64,000 bases of DNA, taken from Triangularia verruculosa (Eukaryota > Ascomycota > Sordariomycetes > Sordariales > Podosporaceae). Made by a program: the position numbers and the translations under genes. Of this stretch, positions 45,704 to 56,460 are shown piece after piece. The notes beneath the pieces were generated by a model that saw only the letters and a list, made by a program, of their open reading frames with translations, had not been told where the DNA came from and made no database searches. Every line of letters begins with the position of its first letter. Positions within the stretch are counted from its first letter, which is position 1. The stretch lies in contig MU864002.1 in the NCBI GenBank assembly GCA_033296885.1, positions 1-64,000 of the forward strand. The letters run 5' to 3'.

Positions 45704-47077
45704 TCACCCAAAATTCGGCAACCGCGCCGGCACAAACTGCACCGCCGGTGGTTCCACCTCTTGTATCTTCTTAGGTTCTGTAGGTAGTAACTCCGGCTCC
45801 TGCTGTGATTCCTGTGGTTCCTCCACAGGGGGTATCTTTGCCTCTTCTTCTCCCTCCTCTTCTGGCGATGGCTCACCAATACTATAAGGCGATTCACTTT
45901 GATAATCATCCACACTCAACCCCCTCTTCACCGCCAACTGACTCGCCGCCCTCCTTCTCCTCTCAATCTCGTCGTCTTCTTCTCTTTTTGCTCGCTCTTC
46001 TTCTTGCTGTAGCTCCTCCATTGATGGTATGGAGAGCGGCACAGCATCGTTATCGGTGTATTCTGGAAATGGTGATGCTGAATCTGGCGTGTGCGCTGAA
46101 CCAAGCGTAGTCCTCGACACAGTCCTTGACAGGCCCTTTTTACTGTCTCTATCAGCCGGTCGTTTCCCCTTGCTGCTTCGTGTTCTGTTACTACTCCGAT
46201 CGTCAACCCCCACCCGATCCAACGCAACCGTGAATTCATTCTCATCCAGCGGCACGGCGTCCTCATCTCCTTCCCCATCACTAGGAAACAAATCCCCTCT
46301 CGACCTGTACGAACTGGATGTATCCCCTGATTCAGTGGTATTACTTCTCGTCCGCGTACTTGAATCCTCCCCTCCTCTTTTCCTTCTCCTCTTTCCATCA
46401 TGCTCCTCCTCATGCGCCCCTAATAGTGGCCTTTGTTCCTCCCCATAACCCCTCCCAGGATGCTCCCTCAAGTTCGCCGCCGACGGTTTATACCGCAAAC
46501 TCCCCACAATCTTAAACGGCAACCTCGCCAGAAACCCCAGCGGCGCCGTCCTAGGGATCACGTTCGGATCCTCTTCTTCGTTCACCAACCCCGTTCCTTT
46601 CCTTCTTATCCCCCTCGTGCCATAACTCATCCCCCTTTTCCTTCGTGGTTGCTGGTCAATCTCTTCATTTTGCCCCCTCACCGCTCCAGTCCCAACCAGC
46701 AGTCTATCCCAATCCTCACTATTCACCCCCCACCTCCCCCAACCACTTCCGCTCCCGCCACCAGTCTCATGTTCTGGGTCGTCTTCAACGTCGCCGTAGT
46801 AATCATCCCAGTCGTCGTAGAAATCAAACGTGTATTCTGCTCTTGTCCTGCGAGCCCCACGATCGCGCTCCCTGGCGCGACGGGCACGGTCCTCGCGGTC
46901 GCCGAGACAGACGCTGGTGCAGGAGTCGAGGGCCTGGCCGATGGAGGAAAGACACGGATTGATGTAGGTGTGCCCAAAAGTCCAGATGTTGGCCGCTGCT
47001 GTTTCCGTTACGGCCTCGGTGGTGTGGGAGATTTGGTTCCAGCGCTGGCGCATGCGGGGGTCCTGGATGAAGGCCAT
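45704..47077 (-). CDS. Uncharacterised acidic, mostly disordered fungal protein
   Basis: 457 aa from the ATG complementary to 47075-47077 (MAFIQDPRMRQRW); the open frame runs ten codons further upstream. The first ~60 residues look folded and Trp/Cys-bearing (RWNQISHTTEAVTETAAANIW, then INPCLSSIGQALDSCTSVCLGD). An Arg/Glu-rich helix, an aromatic acidic patch (YTFDFYDDWDDYYGDVEDD) and a long Ser/Glu/Arg-rich low-complexity region follow. A hydrophobic insert (APLGFLARLPFKIVGSLRYKP) sits near residues 180-200. The tail is Pro/Glu-rich and ends VPARLPNFG. I believe similar proteins exist in other sordariomycetes, but I know no function. No domain could be named, and the location in the cell is unknown. 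Confidence 0.75.
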   Translation of the reverse strand: MAFIQDPRMRQRWNQISHTTEAVTETAAANIWTFGHTYINPCLSSIGQALDSCTSVCLGDREDRARRARERDRGARRTRAEYTFDFYDDWDDYYGDVEDDPEHETGGGSGSGWGRWGVNSEDWDRLLVGTGAVRGQNEEIDQQPRRKRGMSYGTRGIRRKGTGLVNEEEDPNVIPRTAPLGFLARLPFKIVGSLRYKPSAANLREHPGRGYGEEQRPLLGAHEEEHDGKRRRKRGGEDSSTRTRSNTTESGDTSSSYRSRGDLFPSDGEGDEDAVPLDENEFTVALDRVGVDDRSSNRTRSSKGKRPADRDSKKGLSRTVSRTTLGSAHTPDSASPFPEYTDNDAVPLSIPSMEELQQEEERAKREEDDEIERRRRAASQLAVKRGLSVDDYQSESPYSIGEPSPEEEGEEEAKIPPVEEPQESQQEPELLPTEPKKIQEVEPPAVQFVPARLPNFG

Positions 47078-48112
47078 TTCGGCGGTATTTTTTGTCTCTT
47101 CCCTCAAAAAAGATAGATGGCGAGTTTTTTTTTTTGAACCGTGGCTCCTTTTAAATTTCGTGGCTGAAAACCCTCAACGGTTCGTGCGCTTGTTTTATGT
47201 GGTTTATTGGCGGTCCCTTAATTCAAACTCAATCCGGACGGCATCCGTGTCGTTGTCGCAACTGTGTCCCTCCCCAACGACAGCAACCGCAATTACACAA
47301 TTGATTCAAGAGGAGGACCGTCGCCGCAGCCTGGCGCAAACAATCTGTTGTATCGGCATCGATAGGGAGCAGGTAGAGGAGCATAGGTGATGCAGAAAAT
47401 ACGTTTCTCGTCGCAAGGGCGCGCAAACAAAGAGTCCGTCGTCGTCGGGTTCGGCAGCCAGCTGGGTTAAGAGTCTAATCTTCAGGTAACGGTTACAGGC
47501 CACAAGAAAAGCCCGAGGAATGATGAAAGGATCGAGGAAAGAATGGAATCACTGTTTCAGAATCGGGGAATGGCTTCAACAATGGAGCACATGCAGGGCA
47601 GCGTAGGGAGTGTCGTCGGCGGCGGCGGGCTCTCCTTCATCAATGGGGCCGTAAGCCAAGGCCAAAAGGTGGACAGAGACGGTCTCGGCACAATGCAAGT
47701 GTCTCGCAGCAAGAAAGTGGAACCGGATTGATGCAAGTGATGGCTTGGTGGGGTTGATTCACTCGGCAGTTGCATGAAACTCGGATAATGGCACTTGAGT
47801 TAATTGCTTATAAGAATATAGCCCCAAATTGGTGCATAACAGGTATTACCCTCATGATGATATCATCAAGACTTGACGCCGTTGACTCGATCTAGACACA
47901 GCCGTTTTAAAGGGGTAGTAGTACAGCAGATTTGAAGTCTCAAGATAGCACTATCTAGATTTCATAGTACACAGCATATCGACCGATTCATGACAGACAG
48001 GACAAAGCTACCAAGTTTCACTGCTCACAACGTCAGCCGCAAGCCTGGAGGGGAGAATCGCACTTTTTGTTTCGCTGGGTAAGCTTCTGATTGACTATCT
48101 TGACATCCTGTC
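47078..48112. other. Intergenic region: promoter of the 45704-47077 gene and 3' flank of taxilin
   Basis: About 1 kb with no convincing frame. It includes a T/A run near 47129-47138 and a CAACGG element at 47176. The right part is the 3' flank of the taxilin gene. Confidence 0.45.
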
Positions 48113-49923
48113 CTAACGATGACCGTTGGTGGTGGTGGCGGCGGCCACGGGGGCAAGGGGAGGTCTTTCCGGGCCATAGGGCTGGGGCTGCTGCTGCTGC
48201 AACTCGTCTTCAGTCTCATCATCGTACTCTCCGTCATCGCTGACCTCCTCATCACCCTCCTCCTCATCATACTCATCCTCGTATTCACTCTCGTCACCTT
48301 CGAGGTCGCCTTCTGCATAACCGTTCTCCACAGGGTTGGTGAGGCCCTGGGGAATGCCGCGGCCCTGCTGCTGCATTTGACGAATGATGCCATTGAGCTT
48401 GTCAACCTTCTTCTTCAGGTCTTCGACCTCAGTCAGGTTCTTGGTACGTTCTTCAGCCATCTTAAGGATGTTGCTGTTAACGTGGTCATGCTTTCGCTTG
48501 AGAGTCTCATTCTCGCGCTCCAGCCTCTTTGTCTTCTTGGACATGTCCTCCATCTCCTTGCGGAAAGTCATAAACAACTCATTGCTATTGTTCAGAGTAT
48601 CCTCAACCTGTATGGTTTCGTTAGCCCGAACCACTTTTGGTGTCTGTCGATGAACATCACGAACCTGTTTAAATTTTTCCACATAGACATTGAGTTGGTG
48701 TCTCAACTCTGACTCGGTCTGAGAGAAGGTCTGCACCTGCGCATTAAGCTGGCGTGACCTGGTAAGCTCGGCCTCGTAGTTCTTCTTCTCACGCTCAAAT
48801 CTGGCGAGGTTGTATTGGACCTCAAGCTCCTTGGTGCGCATCTGAGAGTGGAAGTGCAACTCGCGCAGCTCATACTGGTCAATCATCGACTTGAACCGCT
48901 CTCGGAAACTGGGATTGGTAAGCAAATATGACAGACACTCAAGCAAAACATTTTGACTTACAACTTTTCCGTGTTCATGTCGACCACTTGTTTGCGCGGA
49001 TTGTCTTTTTCCTCTTGTTGGTCATCCATCCTTCGGAGCAAACCGGAGTACCTTTCATCCCATGTCTGCTGGCTGCGGATTTGGGTGTCTGTCAGGGTTT
49101 TGTTCTCATTCTATGGCAGAAAAGTCAGCGCAAATTCCCTCAACCTTTCCACATCATACAGACCTTGAGCTTATTGTTCTCCTTTTGAAGCTCTCGGCAC
49201 AGCTTTTCCAGCTTCTCCCTCAGGGACGTCGTCTTATTAAGTTCGGTACGGGTGTTGTCCTTGTCCTTCTGGAGCTGGTCGCCGCGCTTTTTGTTCTTGA
49301 TGCTCTCGCGCTCATGGCGTTTCATCTCGGCCAGAAGATCCGAACATCGCTTCGTCAGATGCTCAATCTTTTGCAAGTCGTTCATCCGAGAGGTCTGGTT
49401 GTGCAACTCCCTGTTGGCTTTACGGACTTCCCGCTCTGCGCACGAATTCTCTGTCAGCCCATATTCCCAGTCATAACTGGCTCGTGTCCCGTGGTCCCGC
49501 AGCCCTGGGTGTGAGGTTTGTGCAAACAAGAACCCCAAAAAAGCCTTTTTTCCCGACGACGTGGCGACCACTGACACCTCCCCACTAGACACACAGAAAA
49601 CAGGGTGAACACCCACCAATCTCGGCCTCCTGGTCCTTCTCTCCTGCGGCATCGAGTTCGAGCTGGGAAATGCGCTGGGCGATGAGCTTCGAGGCCTCGG
49701 TCGGCTCCGGCTTCTTCTGCTTGCCCTTCTTCCCCGTCATGGCGGCGGCCGAAGGCGGGGCGGGGGCGGGCCGGTTCTCATGAGTGTGAGCAGCATGGCC
49801 ATTCGCGACCGGCACGGTATCGGCAGGCGGCGGTTGACTCGGGACTCCATTGGCTGCCGCCGGTGTAGCTGGTCTCGGGGCCATCGGCGCAGGTGAGGCC
49901 ACGGGGGGGCTGGCGTTCGACAT
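48113..49923 (-). CDS. Taxilin-family coiled-coil protein
   Basis: Five exons on the minus strand: 49923-49617, 49435-49164, 49110-48962, 48908-48665 and 48607-48113, totalling 488 aa with all phases consistent. Introns are 181, 53, 53 and 57 nt, each with a CTGAC/CTAAC-like branch or a plausible substitute. The N-terminal 65 residues are Pro/Ala-rich; residues about 80-400 form a continuous coiled coil (Myosin-like coiled-coil, taxilin). Family blocks include KLIAQRISQLELDA, KLEKLCRELQKENNKLK, FRERFKSMIDQYELRELHF and VEDTLNNSNELFMTFRKEME. The C-terminus is very acidic (about 45 residues, Asp/Glu/Tyr). Animal taxilins bind syntaxins and act in vesicle traffic; the fungal role is less clear. 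The 57-nt intron at 48608-48664 is stop-free and in frame, and is justified because its removal restores the FKQ-VEDTLNNSNE junction. Confidence 0.92.
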
Positions 49924-50835
49924 TCTCGCGAGTCTCGGAGTGCGTTAGGGTTGTCCAGCGATGCGATGCGGGGCTGGTACAATGCCAAACCAAGCAGACT
50001 TGAGGGCGCCACTCGCAGCGAGGAATCCAGGCTGATACTATCCAAGGAATCCTAAAATCAAAAACAATTCAGGTACACGACTGGTCGTCGAGGGTTGGCG
50101 TCGAGGAGCGGGCAAAGATGTTGATGTGTCGGTTAATTCAAACAGAGAGACGGGAGACGCTCGGCCGGTCACACAAATTGCATGCGTCCCGCCGTGCACG
50201 GGCGGCGGTGGCTCTAGATAGGTAGGTATATGAATACAGGTAGGTAAGACTTCCACTGGCAGGTGTGGGCTGTGTCGTGTGCTCCTGTCCTGTGTTGCTC
50301 CGGGCTGGTCGGGTTCTTGCTCGCTCGGCGTGGTTGAATGCAGAGATTGCTCCCGTCCTGCGTGGCTCCAGAATTGGATGTCGTCGCAATTGCATTAGTC
50401 CCCCAGGTTCTGCCCCGAACGAGCCTCACTCTTCAGGCTGGGAAACCTGGAACAGTGGAGCTGGCCTCGCTGTGCCTCGCTGTAACTCGGGACGTTAACC
50501 CGCCCGACTCAGCGGTTCCACGTGTTGGCGAGTCGGGCCGTTGAGCGATATAACGGTACCAAAATGTCCCATCCAGCTGCGCTGCTGACCAAGTCTCGCA
50601 CTAACAGTTTCGCGACGCGCCACGCCCGCCTCGATGGGTCAATTTCTGAATTTCCATCATTGAACCATCCGATTCCATCCAGTCGATCTACCCGTTCGAC
50701 AACACCCTCCACAAACTCGATTCCAGGACAGCCGCAGGTCTGCTGTCACGCACAGCTTCATACCTAGGTGGGCTGGAGAATACCGGCCGGTCCGCTGCAT
50801 CCGCCTCATAATCTCAGACGACGACTGTAGCCAAC
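49924..50835. promoter_or_regulatory. Divergent promoter between taxilin (-) and cym1 (+)
   Basis: A 0.9 kb stretch separates two start codons that face away from each other, so it must carry both promoters. It has C/T-rich leader-like DNA next to each gene and no credible coding frame. No specific control site is recognised. Confidence 0.5.
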
Positions 50836-53800
50836 ATGCTTCGCAACACAGTAAAGCGCAGCGCCAAAGCTGCCACGGAGCTCTCGCAACTTCCCAAGAT
50901 TGGTGAGAAGCTTCACGGCTTCACACTTCTGCGGACGAAACATGTTCCAGAGCTGGAACTGACGGCACTGCACCTGCGGCACGACAAGACGGGCGCCGAA
51001 CATCTGCACATTGCGCGAGACGACAGCAACAATGTCTTCTCCATCGGCTTCAAGACCAACCCTCCAGATGACACTGGTGTTCCGCATATCCTAGAGCACA
51101 CCACGCTCTGTGGCAGTGAGAAGTGTGTAGCCGGCCATTATATTCGACGACCACCTTGCTGAAGACTGGCTAACCTGGTCAAGGTATCCTATTCGCGATC
51201 CCTTCTTCAAGATGCTCCCCCGCACCCTGTCCAACTTCATGAACGCCTTCACTGCTTCGGACCACACATTCTACCCATTCGCCACCACAAACTCTCAGGA
51301 TTTTAAGAATCTCATGTCCGTCTATCTCGATGCCACACTACGGCCATTGCTCAAGAAGTCAGATTTCACTCAGGAAGGCTGGCGCATTGGACCAGAGAAC
51401 CCCCAGGCTCTTGCTTCGGGTCAGGCCGAAGTAAAGCCCGAGGATAAGAAGCTGGTTTTCAAGGGCGTTGTGTACAACGAGATGAAGGGCCAAATGTCTG
51501 ATGCTGGGTACCTGTTTTACATTCGCTTCCAGGACCACATTTTCCCGGATATCAACAACTCGGGTGGTGATCCTCAAAAGATCACTGACCTGACGTATGA
51601 GCAACTCAAGCAGTTTCATGCTGAACACTACCACCCAAGCAACGCCAAGATTTTCACCTACGGCGACATGCCTCTAGCAGATCACTTGCGGGAGGTCGAT
51701 GCTCAGCTTGACGCTTTCGAGGCCATCAGAGGCGATCTGGCCAACCACAGGCCCATCGACTTGAGCAGTGGCCCGAGAGAAGTCAAGCTCTACGGACCTA
51801 TTGATCCTCTGGTGGACCCAAGCAAGCAGTTCAAGACGTCCGTTTCATGGGTTTTGGGTGATACCTCAGATGTGGTAGAGTCTTTCTCACTCTCACTAAT
51901 CTCGGCGCTACTCACGGATGGTTATGGTTCACCTCTGTACAAGGGCTTGATCGAAAGCGGTCTTGGCACTGACTGGAGTCCCAATACTGGCTACGATAGC
52001 TCGGCCAAGGTTGGCATCTTCTCCATCGGTTTGACTGGTGTTCAAGAGGCCGATGTGCCTAAGCTCAAGTCGGCCGTGCAGGATATCCTCCGCCAAATGA
52101 AGGATAAGGGCTTCGAGCGGTCCAAGATTGACGGCTACCTGCATCAGCTCGAGTTGGGCCTTAAGCACAAGACTGCCAACTTTGGCATGTCTCTCTTGCA
52201 CCGTCTGAAGCCAAAGTGGTTCACTGGCGTCGACCCTTTTGATTCTTTGTCCTGGAACGACACCCTGGCTGCCTTTGAGGAGCGCTATGCCAAGGGCGGT
52301 TATCTCGAGGGGCTGATGGAGAAGTATCTCCTGAATGACAACACCTTGACGTTCACCATGACTCCTTCTCCCGAGTTTGCACAGGAGCTTGCTAAGGAGG
52401 AAGAAGTCAGACTTAAGGGCAAGATTGCCCAGGCCATTGAATCTGCCGGTGGCGAAGAGCAGGCCCAGAAGGCATTCGAGACACAAGAACTGGCTTTGTT
52501 GGTTGAGCAAGGAAAGTCAAACACCGAGGACTTAAGCTGCCTTCCCAGTGTACATGTCAAGGACATTCCACGATCAAAGGAGCCTGTTGTGCTCAGGAAC
52601 GAGACCGTGGACAAGGTCAAGCTCCAGTTGCGGGAGGCTCCTACCAACGGCCTCACCTATTTCCGAGCCATCAACACGCTCGAAAACCTTCCAGATGAGC
52701 TTCGCCAGCTCATCCCCCTCTTCACTGATGCCATCATGCGCCTTGGCACCAAGGACATGAGCATGGAGCAGCTGGAGGATCTCATGAAGCTGAAGACTGG
52801 CGGCGTTTCGGTTGGCTATCACACAGCCTCCAACCCCCTAGACTTCAAGCAGGCGAGTGAGGGTCTCATCTTCTCAGGCATGGCCCTGGACAGAAATGTT
52901 CCTGTCATGTTTGACTTGCTTCGCAAGCTGATTGTCGAGACCAACTTCGACAGCCCAGATGCCGCTCAGCAAATTCGGCAGCTTTTGCAGGCTTCTGCCG
53001 ATGGTGTCGTTAATGACATTGCCTCTTCTGGTCATGCCTACGCTCGTAGAGCAGCCGAGGCTGGCTTGTCTTGGGATGCCTTCATTCGGGAGCAGGTTGG
53101 CGGTTTGTCGCAAGTCAAATTGGTGACGAGCTTGGCGAACCGGCCCGAATCGGACCAGCTCGTCGACGTTATCGACAAGTTGAAGCAGATCCAGCAGTTC
53201 GCGCTCGCTGGTAACATTCGGGCTTCTATCACCTGCGATACCGAGAGTGTCAGCAACAACACCTCCGCTCTGTCCAAGTTCCTGGGCTCCGTGTCCCAGA
53301 AGCCTGCCTCGTTCCCTGCCAGACCACCAACCCAGTTTGCGAGAAACATCAAGTCATTCTACCCCCTGCCGTACCAGGTCTACTATGGCGCGCTGGCTCT
53401 GCCCACCGTCTCGTACACATCACCTGACAATGCCCCACTTCAGGTTCTCTCGTCCCTGTTGACTCACAAGCATCTGCATCACGAGATTCGCGAGAAGGGA
53501 GGCGCTTATGGTGGCGGCGCATATTCCCGAGCCCTGGACGGCATTTTCGGGTTTTACTCCTACCGTGACCCGAACCCGGTCAACACGATCAACATCATGC
53601 GCAGCGCCGGACAATGGGCTGTTGACAAGAAGTGGTCAGACCGGGACCTCGAGGACGCCAAGATCTCCATCTTTCAGGGCGTCGATGCTCCTCGCGCTGT
53701 AAACGAGGAGGGCATGGGCAACTTCCTCTATGGAATCACCGAGGAGATGAAGCAGAAGAGGCGCGAGCAGCTTCTGGATGTCACCAAAGACCAGGTCCGT

Positions 53801-53932
53801 GAGGTGGCGCAGAAGTACGTTGTGGGCGCTCTTGACAAGCAAGCTGAGAGGCTTGTCTTCCTTGGTGAGAAGCGGGACTTTGTCGACGACTCCTGGAAAG
53901 TCAACGAGATGGATATTGGTGGCTCTGCGTAA
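50836..53932 (+). CDS. cym1: Mitochondrial presequence protease Cym1 (M16C metalloprotease)
   Basis: Exons 50836-51122 and 51184-53932 give 1011 aa, the normal size for the family. The 61-nt intron (GTGTGT, GGCTAAC, TCAAG) falls inside codon K96, eight residues after the zinc motif, and splicing gives CGSEKYPIRDPFF. The inverted zinc motif HxxEH is H84-ILE-H88, with E87 as catalytic base; E195 in VVYNEMKG is the expected third zinc ligand. The C-terminal half has the second M16C domain pair, including REKGGAYGGGAYSR. The N-terminus (MLRNTVKRSAKAATEL) is basic and amphipathic, as for matrix import. Cym1/PreP degrades cleaved mitochondrial presequences and other short peptides in the matrix. 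Codon use is strongly C-ending, consistent with good expression. Confidence 0.97.
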
Positions 53933-55700
53933 ACACCAAAATCTAATGATGCCCATCAGATTTGATGGCCTGTAGTTTGTATATTTATCTGTACAACATT
54001 CACGATGATACCCTTCTCTCATGAACCATTTCGCGACAGTTTCTAGGTCACATGTTTCGTATTTTTCTTTGTTATTCTTTTCCAGATTTCCCAGCTCTTC
54101 AAACGCGTTTAGATACGATACTCCTCACTGCTTCACGCAATAGCTATGAGGCCACAAGCCAACGCAAGATCAAAGGACCAGAGTAAGACCTGGCGCCGCG
54201 AGCTCGTTCTCTCAGAACTGCCATCCACAGATTTGGGCTGGCGGACTAAAGAACCGAGTACATTTTTTTTCCTCTTGTCATCAAATGTTGAAGTTGCCCC
54301 TGACTCTTGTGGTTTGCCCCGCCTACGTCACGTACGCAGGTACTGATACTACTTTTCAAGAGATTTATATGCGGCTCAGCTCCGAGTGGCTACTTATCAT
54401 TTCACATGAGTCAAATGCATTGGTCGTCTCCCGTTGGTTACCCGTTGGTTTCCCGTTGGTCGCCCAGACTTGCTGCACGGGGGAGCATATCGGCGCAGGG
54501 ACAGCTGGCAAGGCCAATGATGGTCCCGAGTACCTTTTCCTGCGGGGCCCAGAAGTAGATATGCCAAGAGGATGCATGCAGTGTGTGGACGATATTGGCC
54601 AGATCGGCTTGGGATGGTGTCACTGCTGGTATCGACATCTTGAAGGGCTGTGAAAAGTTGCTCACTGCCCCTGAAGAGGAGCAGGTTGCAGATGTTGCAG
54701 TCCCTTCTCATGGAAGCAAAATAGCCGCGGCATGCAAGACGTAGCCAGGCTGTTAATACGAGCGTTGTGGTTGAGATGGTGCGCGATTTTTACTGGCTCC
54801 AGTGTGCTTCGCTCCTGTTGCCGTGGACTCTTGATAGGGAAGAAAGAGATATCGGCGATGGGCTGCATGCTGGAACGTGACCAACGGTGCAATGGGCCCG
54901 CACAACACTACAAGTGTCCGCTAAAGAGCGGAGAAGGAGATGGATTGCTTGGGCACTGAAACTGGCCTTCCGGGTTCCAGGTTTGCTGACCGCAAGTTGC
55001 GGATCGAGTGATGGCACGCCACCGGTCGAGACCACCCACCATCAGACTGAGTTGTGCAGCGACGGTCGGCGGCCTCGGCCAGATATCCGGCATGAAGAGG
55101 GCGTCAGCGACATTGGACGGCCTGCTCTCGCTGCTCCTCGCGTCTGAGATATAGATACTGCGCAGTAGCACAGGGCAACTCGAACTTTCCTTGCCGCGGG
55201 AGCACAGTTGGAAGTTGGTGGAATTACGCGGCACGTCTGTGGCATCTCCATGGTGTTTTGCCAAAGGCGGCAGGTGAGTTTGGCTGGAAGAGGATTGCCG
55301 GGGGTCCTTAGGGTTTCTGGTGTAGACTATCGGAGTAGGCGGTGTCTCGAAATCACTGGGACCGGTGGGAAAAAAAGAGCTGTGACGGTTTGAAAATTAT
55401 GGGTCTTTGCCCTTCCATCGAGATGCTTCCCCGTATGGAGTTTTTTTTTTGTTGTGTGTCTGCCAAATCAAGAAACGAAGCCCAGCCCGCAAAAACCCCA
55501 CAAGGCTTTCCCGCTCTACGCCCCTCCATTATTAAGAAGCTCGACGCCAGTTTACAGACCTTCCACCCCCGTCCTTGAACGTCTTCCACTTTCCCACGAT
55601 TTTCCCTCTGCAAGCTCTCCTTCCTCGACACAACATCGAACTCGGCATCAATTGCTACACTGGACAACTCTTGCTCCTGCTGCGCGCGCAATCACCACCC
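53933..55700. other. Intergenic region between cym1 and the ornithine decarboxylase leader
   Basis: It contains the cym1 3' flank and the distal upstream DNA of the ODC gene. No real gene is visible; frames are short and overlapping on both strands. The 11-bp triple repeat at 54430-54462 is the only ordered element I see. Confidence 0.45.
54430..54462. repeat. Three 11-bp tandem copies of CCCGTTGGTnn
   Basis: CCCGTTGGTTA, CCCGTTGGTTT and CCCGTTGGTCG follow directly one after another at 54430, 54441 and 54452. Each carries the hexamer CCGTTG. The period is close to one turn of the DNA helix, so three sites would lie on the same face. It is 2 kb upstream of the ODC start codon and 0.5 kb after cym1. 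Confidence 0.85.
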
Positions 55701-56460
55701 ATCTCGTAAGTGCAAAATTTTCACCTGCTTCTCCTCAGCTATACCCGGCTTTCAGTTCACAGCGGCGCACGACCGCTGGGAGCTCCCGCTCGTGACCATG
55801 AACGCACTCGGCCTCGTGGCATGTGTCATGTCTCAGACCTGGGATGGCTTTCGGGAGAGCTTCAGCGGGGTCACTCGCTGTTGATTTATCCATCTAGGCC
55901 AAGTTCAACATGCTGACGCGCACCCTGCCTCACAGACCAGCTAGCGATTTCCATCGCTACGCCCGACTGCCTTTGGTCTTCTCAAAGGCACCCAAGCTCA
56001 ATACGGCTTCCTTGGCCGTAGACTTCGTGTCAGACCAAGATTTCAGCCTTCGAAAAACCTTCCACATCATCAACTCCCTGCCACCACCTGCTGAAGTCGC
56101 GTAAGGAACTCGAGCTCTCCCTGTTCGACTCCTTGTTCAACCAAGCCCCCCAAAATACCGACAACAACCAGCTGCCGCATAGGACGAGTTGTGCGGTTCT
56201 TCCTCTAACGGAGGAAGAGTCGACGAAGCCTCGTCAGACCTTTGAGGGACCAGTCTGCTACCCACACCGACCTCCCTAATACTCGCTTGAGCACCCTCGT
56301 GCTATCAAGTCGCTCTCAACTACCTCCTATCCCCTGTGCTTTCGATCAATCGATAGAGCTCAAGCTCATACATATCCGCACTCGAGAACCTAAGCTATAA
56401 CAACCTACGCCATCCGCCAACTCCTCCACCTACCTCCTTTGACCCGTTACAATCCCGGAT
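55701..56460 (+). promoter_or_regulatory. Long leader of ornithine decarboxylase with upstream ORFs
   Basis: C/T-rich DNA with a clean donor (ctcGTAAGT at 55706) and an acceptor (CATCTAG ending 55897) that would make a 192-nt leader intron. Two upstream ORFs are visible: 55798-55884 (28 codons, inside that possible intron) and 55910-56104 (64 codons). The fungal ODC gene of Neurospora (spe-1) is known to have a long leader and polyamine control, so translational control here is plausible. Where transcription starts is not known. Confidence 0.45.
55910..56104 (+). CDS. Candidate upstream ORF (64 aa) in the ODC leader
   Basis: The ATG at 55910 follows ttcaacATG, a fair initiation context, twelve bases after a possible leader-intron acceptor. 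It encodes 64 aa beginning MLTRTLPHRPASDFHRYARL, with no known family. Its stop codon lies within GCGTAAGGAAC, which also resembles a splice donor (GTAAGG at 56101); splicing to CATAG ending 56180 would lengthen the ORF by about 35 codons and still end before the ODC start. It is listed as a uORF rather than a protein gene. There is no evidence that the peptide is made. Confidence 0.3.
   Translation: MLTRTLPHRPASDFHRYARLPLVFSKAPKLNTASLAVDFVSDQDFSLRKTFHIINSLPPPAEVA

Noticed and set aside
46433..47116. 227-codon plus-strand frame opposite the 45704-47077 gene
   Set aside because: Pro-rich translation; the minus-strand frame is longer, has a sensible start and protein-like composition.
48119..48712. 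197-codon hydrophobic plus-strand frame opposite taxilin
   Set aside because: Leu/Val-rich membrane-like translation is what the antisense of a Glu/Lys/Gln-rich coiled coil gives; taxilin is certain.
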